Assembly: GCA_004519485.1 (NCBI GenBank)
Contig: CP038119.1
Coordinates: 631,235 to 695,234, forward strand
Source: Nannochloropsis oceanica
Taxonomy: Eukaryota > Sar > Eustigmatophyceae > Eustigmatales > Monodopsidaceae
Length of the DNA: 64,000 bases
Direction of reading: 5' to 3'
The notes under the pieces are model-generated. The model did not search any database and was not told the origin of the DNA. It saw only the letters and a program-made list of their open reading frames with translations. The position numbers and the translations under genes are program-made. How positions within the stretch are numbered: position 1 is the stretch's first letter; each line of letters starts with the position of its first letter. Positions 60,845 through 64,000 of this stretch are shown piece by piece.

Positions 60845-61831
60845 ATGTCCCTTGGCTTTCTAACCGAGTCAGCACTCTTGCCCTCCAAGGCCAAGACCAT
60901 TCAGGTCGATGGCCGCTCTCAGTATTGTAAGTCATGAACGAAGCACAGGGAGGGCGGGAAAAAAGGATCTGCCCGAAGAGACGGGTTATGAGGAAAATGA
61001 ACAATTTGATTAGGGGGGGGGGGGGGGGGCAGGCCAAAGGGTTGCATGGTATCTGCAAATACACGAAAGGCACGATTTATTCACCCTTGAATTCAGATTT
61101 TTCTCTCATTCCCTCTTTTCCTCCCTCCTTTATTTTCTTTTCCCTCCTCCCAAGCCCTGAAAGCCATCGTTGCCGAAGGCCTGTCAAAACGAGAAGGAGC
61201 CGAGGAAGGAAGAGAGGGAGGAAGCAAAGTAGGAGCCGCCGCAGCCGCCGCCCGGGACAAGCGGGGACGGCGGCATCGTGCTTTGGAAGATGAGAAGGGG
61301 AAAAAGGATGTCTACAGGAATAAAAACAAGGGAGTGGAAGATCGGCGGAAGAAGGAGGAGGAAGAGAGGGAAGAGGAGGAGGGGAGGAGGAAAAATGGGT
61401 TTGAAAAAGTGCTGCGGAGGAAAGAGGGGGAGTATGAGATGCTGATAGAGGAAGGAATGGAGGGAAGGAGGGGGGGGGGGGGAGGACGAAAACGCGCTGG
61501 TGGACTTCGCCACGAAAAAGAGATACCGTGAGCGTGAGCAAGGAGGGAGGAGGGAGGGAAGGAGGGAGGGGGGGAGGGAAGGGGAAGTGGTGGATGAGTT
61601 CGGGAGGACAAAGATGGTTGATAAAGGGTCGGAAGAATATCGCTGCTTTAAGGAGGGACAGAGGGAGGCCCGCATTCAGGAAGCGTTTTGGGGGAGGAAG
61701 GGAGGGAGGGAAGGAGGGCAGGCGGAAGGGTTGGTTTGGAGTGATTGTGCCTTGGGGCAGGAGCAGCAATATCGACAGAACCAGCAGTACCACCTTCCAC
61801 CGCAGCAGCAGCAGCAGCAGCAATCACAGTT

Positions 61832-61863
<32 letters not shown>

Positions 61864-62198
61864 GGGTGTGGTCCACCGGGCATGAGGCAGCGGCTGCGGC
61901 AGCGACAGAGAAACGACAAAGGAAGATGGCACGCGGCGAAGCATGGAGGGATGAGGAAAATTTAAAAGAGCAGGAGGGAGAGAAAAAGGTCAGAAAAGGG
62001 GAAGGAGGAGGAGGAGGAGGAGGAGGAGGAGGAGGAGTGCAGACGCAGTGGGAGCGACGGTTGGAGAATCAGGCTCAAGGCTTCTTGTCGGAGGTCCTTA
62101 GGGAGGAAGCAGCAGGAGGGGGCGGGGGGATGGGGGAGGAGCAGGAACGTAAGAAGGAAGAGAGGAGACGGAGATTGATGCAAAAAATGATGAAATAG
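60845..62198 (+). CDS. CCDC174: CCDC174 homologue, frame change at a poly-G run
   Basis: Coiled-coil nuclear protein tied to RNA processing and the exon-junction complex. Exon 1 is 60845-60926 (MSLGFLTESALLP); exon 2 starts at 61155. Family signatures are DVYRNKNKGVEDR (human WSKQNVGVSNR), then ALVDFATKKRYRE (human YLVDFTQKIIDKR) and VVDEFGRTKMVDKG (human YVDSLGRSRRCMRKDL). The first lies in one frame and the other two in the next, with the switch at a 13-G run (61470-61482). One G fewer would make the frame continuous, so a sequencing or assembly error is the simplest cause; a true frameshift or unseen intron is possible. After that come a poly-Gln tract (61801-61862) and a coiled coil ending ERRRRLMQKMMK. 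The protein lacks the long human C-terminus. Confidence 0.78.
61470..61482. repeat. 13-G homopolymer at the CCDC174 frame switch
   Basis: Thirteen G in a row within coding sequence. A second, longer G run lies in intron 1 near 61014-61029. Confidence 0.9.
61801..61862. repeat. (CAG)n coding repeat, poly-Gln
   Basis: Two CAG blocks split by CAATCACAGTTG encode a Gln-rich tract in the CCDC174 homologue. Confidence 0.9.
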
Positions 62199-62725
62199 GA
62201 GGAAGGGAAAGAGGGATAGGGCCTGAAGGAGTGACCCTGTTTTTGCTTTTTAATTTTGTTTGTTTTCACATCTCATTTCATGTACATTTGTTAAATCCAG
62301 CTATGTAAGGCTTCATCTCACCGGATCCCGCGTTTTGAAGTCTTTTGCCGCAAATTGTCATGTCTTTTTATTTGGGGAAGAGATTGTCGAGGCAGTCATG
62401 CCCGATTCTAGCCTTTCCTTTGACCTGACGCCGAGATAAGTGGCTGCGCTCACAACCTTACAGAGGCAATGTGCACGAACGTGCACAATCATGCTTAATT
62501 TAAGCCTGTACAGACGCCACGTGTCCTTCTATGTCTGTCCACGACTTTCAACGAAGCACGCATTATGAGAGTACAGCATGGGCCAGGCGAACGGAATCGC
62601 GTGCTCGGCATTCTGCTGCCGTCCTGCCATATTCTCTCTCCGCCGCTCTCACTCTCAAAATATTGCCTCCCCCACAGAGCAACGAAACAGCAGCAGGAGC
62701 AGCAGCACTCCTTGCGTCCTTTTTC
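62199..62725. other. Intergenic region
   Basis: 527 bp between the CCDC174 stop and the parvulin start. It is mixed-composition sequence and no gene was seen. Confidence 0.55.
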
Positions 62726-63903
62726 ATGCCCAGCATCGGTAAGCATGTTGTGAGAGGAAGAGGAGGTCGAAAGTCACCCGAAGTATCCTCAACCGTATAC
62801 ATGCCGTCCTTCCCTCTGAATAGTGTCCCACTACCGTCTTTGCTTTACCGTGCTTCTGCTGTCGCTTGCGCTTGACATGCTTAGCCGCCCAGCCGCTGCC
62901 TTCTGTCAATTAGCCCTTCGGAGCCGCCCTTCTTCTGCCGCCTCTGCCACAGGAGGCATCGTCGCCGCACGTCGTCCTTTTTCGGTTGCGCGCCTGCCCA
63001 TCCTGCGGGCACAGCGCTGTGTATCTTCTCCGCTCTCTCCTTCTTTCCTTCCCCCAGCTTTTTCGTCCTCTACGCGGTTGATGGCTGGCGCGGCCGCTCC
63101 TGACCCGCGGATTAAAGTACGAGCCTCTCACATCCTGGTAAGGAGGGAGGGAGGGAGGAAGGGAGGGAGGGAAGAAGGGAGGGAGCAAGACGGGTTTGTA
63201 TGTAATTTCAGGTGGGTGGGATAGATTCCTCTAGATGTGCGATCTTGATATACTTTTTTTTGTCATGCGTCATTCATCCGCCCTCCTTACCTCCCTCTCT
63301 TCGCCCCTATCGTCCTCGTTACAGGTAAAGACCGAAGAGGAGGCTGATGCCCTGCTGGCCGTGTTGGAAAATGGCGCTGATTTTGGAGAGCTAGCAATGT
63401 TAGAAAGCGACTGCCCCTCCCGCAAGCAAGGCGGGGACCTGGGATGGTTTGGGTACGTCCCTTCCTCCCTCCCTTCCTCCCTTCCTCCCTCTATCCCTCT
63501 CTCCCTCCCTCCCTCCCTCTCTCCCTCCCTCCCTCTTTCCCTCTCTCCCTCTCTCCCTCCCTCCCTACCTCCCTCCTTCCCCTTTCTCCCGCCCTGCCTT
63601 TGCCCTCTCCATTCTTAATCTTGAGGTCACGTTAGCCTTGCGTTTGGTAGGCGTGACATTTTACTTCTCTGTATCTTTAGGGTGCAGCCGCAGCGGCTTG
63701 TTTGATTCTGCGGATGTTTCAAACTCCTTGCTATTCAGCCTCACCCTCTTGTAATCCCTCCCTTCCTCCCACCCTCCCTCCCTCCTCTCTTTTCCCTTTC
63801 CAGTGCGGGGCAGATGGTACCTGCTTTCGAGGAGGCCTGCTTTACCAACGATCCTGGCGCCTTTGTCAAGGTGCAGACTGAGTTCGGTTATCACATCATT
63901 CAG
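62726..63903 (+). CDS. Parvulin-type peptidyl-prolyl isomerase, plastid-type leader (3' partial)
   Basis: Prolyl isomerase of the PpiC/parvulin family. A 13-nt first coding exon (62726-62738, MPSI) joins in phase to 62824-63137, then 63325-63452 and 63804-63903; the last exon lies beyond the window. The joined N-terminus MPSIVSHYRLCFTVLLLSLA is a signal peptide, followed by RPAAAFCQLALRSRP, an ASAFAP-like plastid site with Phe31. The catalytic domain begins at KVRASHILV (first active-site His), continues with ADFGELAMLESDCPS and GGDLGWFGAGQMVPAFEEAC, and reaches TEFGYHIIQ with the second His at the window edge. All core parvulin motifs seen are intact. The short first exon was chosen because no ATG precedes the hydrophobic stretch in exon 2 itself. 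Confidence 0.85.
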
Positions 63904-64000
63904 GTATGGGACGGAGGGAGGGGCGGAGGGAGGGGTGGAGGGAGGGACGGAGGGAGGGGCGGAGGGAGGGACGGAGGGAGGGGCGGAGGGAGGAGGCACC
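63904..64000. repeat. GGGA-rich start of the last visible parvulin intron
   Basis: After the GTATGG donor, 12-bp GGACGGAGGGAG / GGGCGGAGGGAG units repeat to the end of the window. Confidence 0.85.

Overview
The window looks like nuclear DNA of a photosynthetic stramenopile (ochrophyte). The best fit is a eustigmatophyte of the Nannochloropsis/Microchloropsis type, but that is inference, not proof. The grounds are spliceosomal introns in almost every gene; several predicted proteins that start with a signal peptide followed by an ASAFAP-like plastid motif (SSAF, TAFLP, AAAF); a three-helix LHC protein; compact divergent and convergent gene pairs; and intense (GGGA)n/(TCCC)n tetranucleotide tracts in the introns. 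No prokaryotic operons, rRNA, tRNA, CRISPR array or intact mobile element was recognised.

Layout. 1-8050: three near-identical tandem copies of a ~2.84 kb unit, each with a four-exon small heat-shock protein gene (HSP20). 8161-10747 (-): endonuclease/exonuclease/phosphatase with an EF-hand insertion and a plastid-type leader. 10748-13884: no gene supported. 13885-17512: two tandem secreted-protein paralogues. 18318-19853 (-): alpha/beta hydrolase, divergent from 20223-22138 (+), an ALYREF/THO4 mRNA-export adaptor. 23642-28413 (+): selenoprotein O-type pseudokinase (Cys form). 29124-30704 (-): ankyrin-repeat protein, divergent from 31331-33600 (+), a Sel1-repeat protein. 34454-40008 (-): V-ATPase V0 subunit a, interrupted by a 100-N assembly gap. 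42441-43802 (+): MOK/LF4-type kinase. 44546-46327 (+): type I membrane protein of unknown family. 47069-48715 (+): a fasciclin (FAS1) domain fused to an LHC protein. 49359-49962 (+): LAMTOR2-like Ragulator subunit, convergent with 50276-56873 (-), an RMC1/Mic1 homologue. 59026-60548 (-): TMCO1-type ER protein, divergent from 60845-62198 (+), a CCDC174 homologue. 62726 to beyond the right end (+): plastid-type parvulin peptidyl-prolyl isomerase.

Themes. Several genes fit a late-endosome/vacuole set (V-ATPase a, LAMTOR2, RMC1). Another group fits the plastid (FAS1-LHC, parvulin, hydrolase, EF-hand phosphatase). ALYREF and CCDC174 act in nuclear RNA handling. The strongest structural signal is that introns on both strands tend to carry a GGGA-rich tract after the donor and a TCCC-rich tract before the acceptor in the sense strand, so the two intron ends could pair. 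Gene models were built by hand from splice signals, phase and protein family; all exon joins listed keep the reading frame unless stated.
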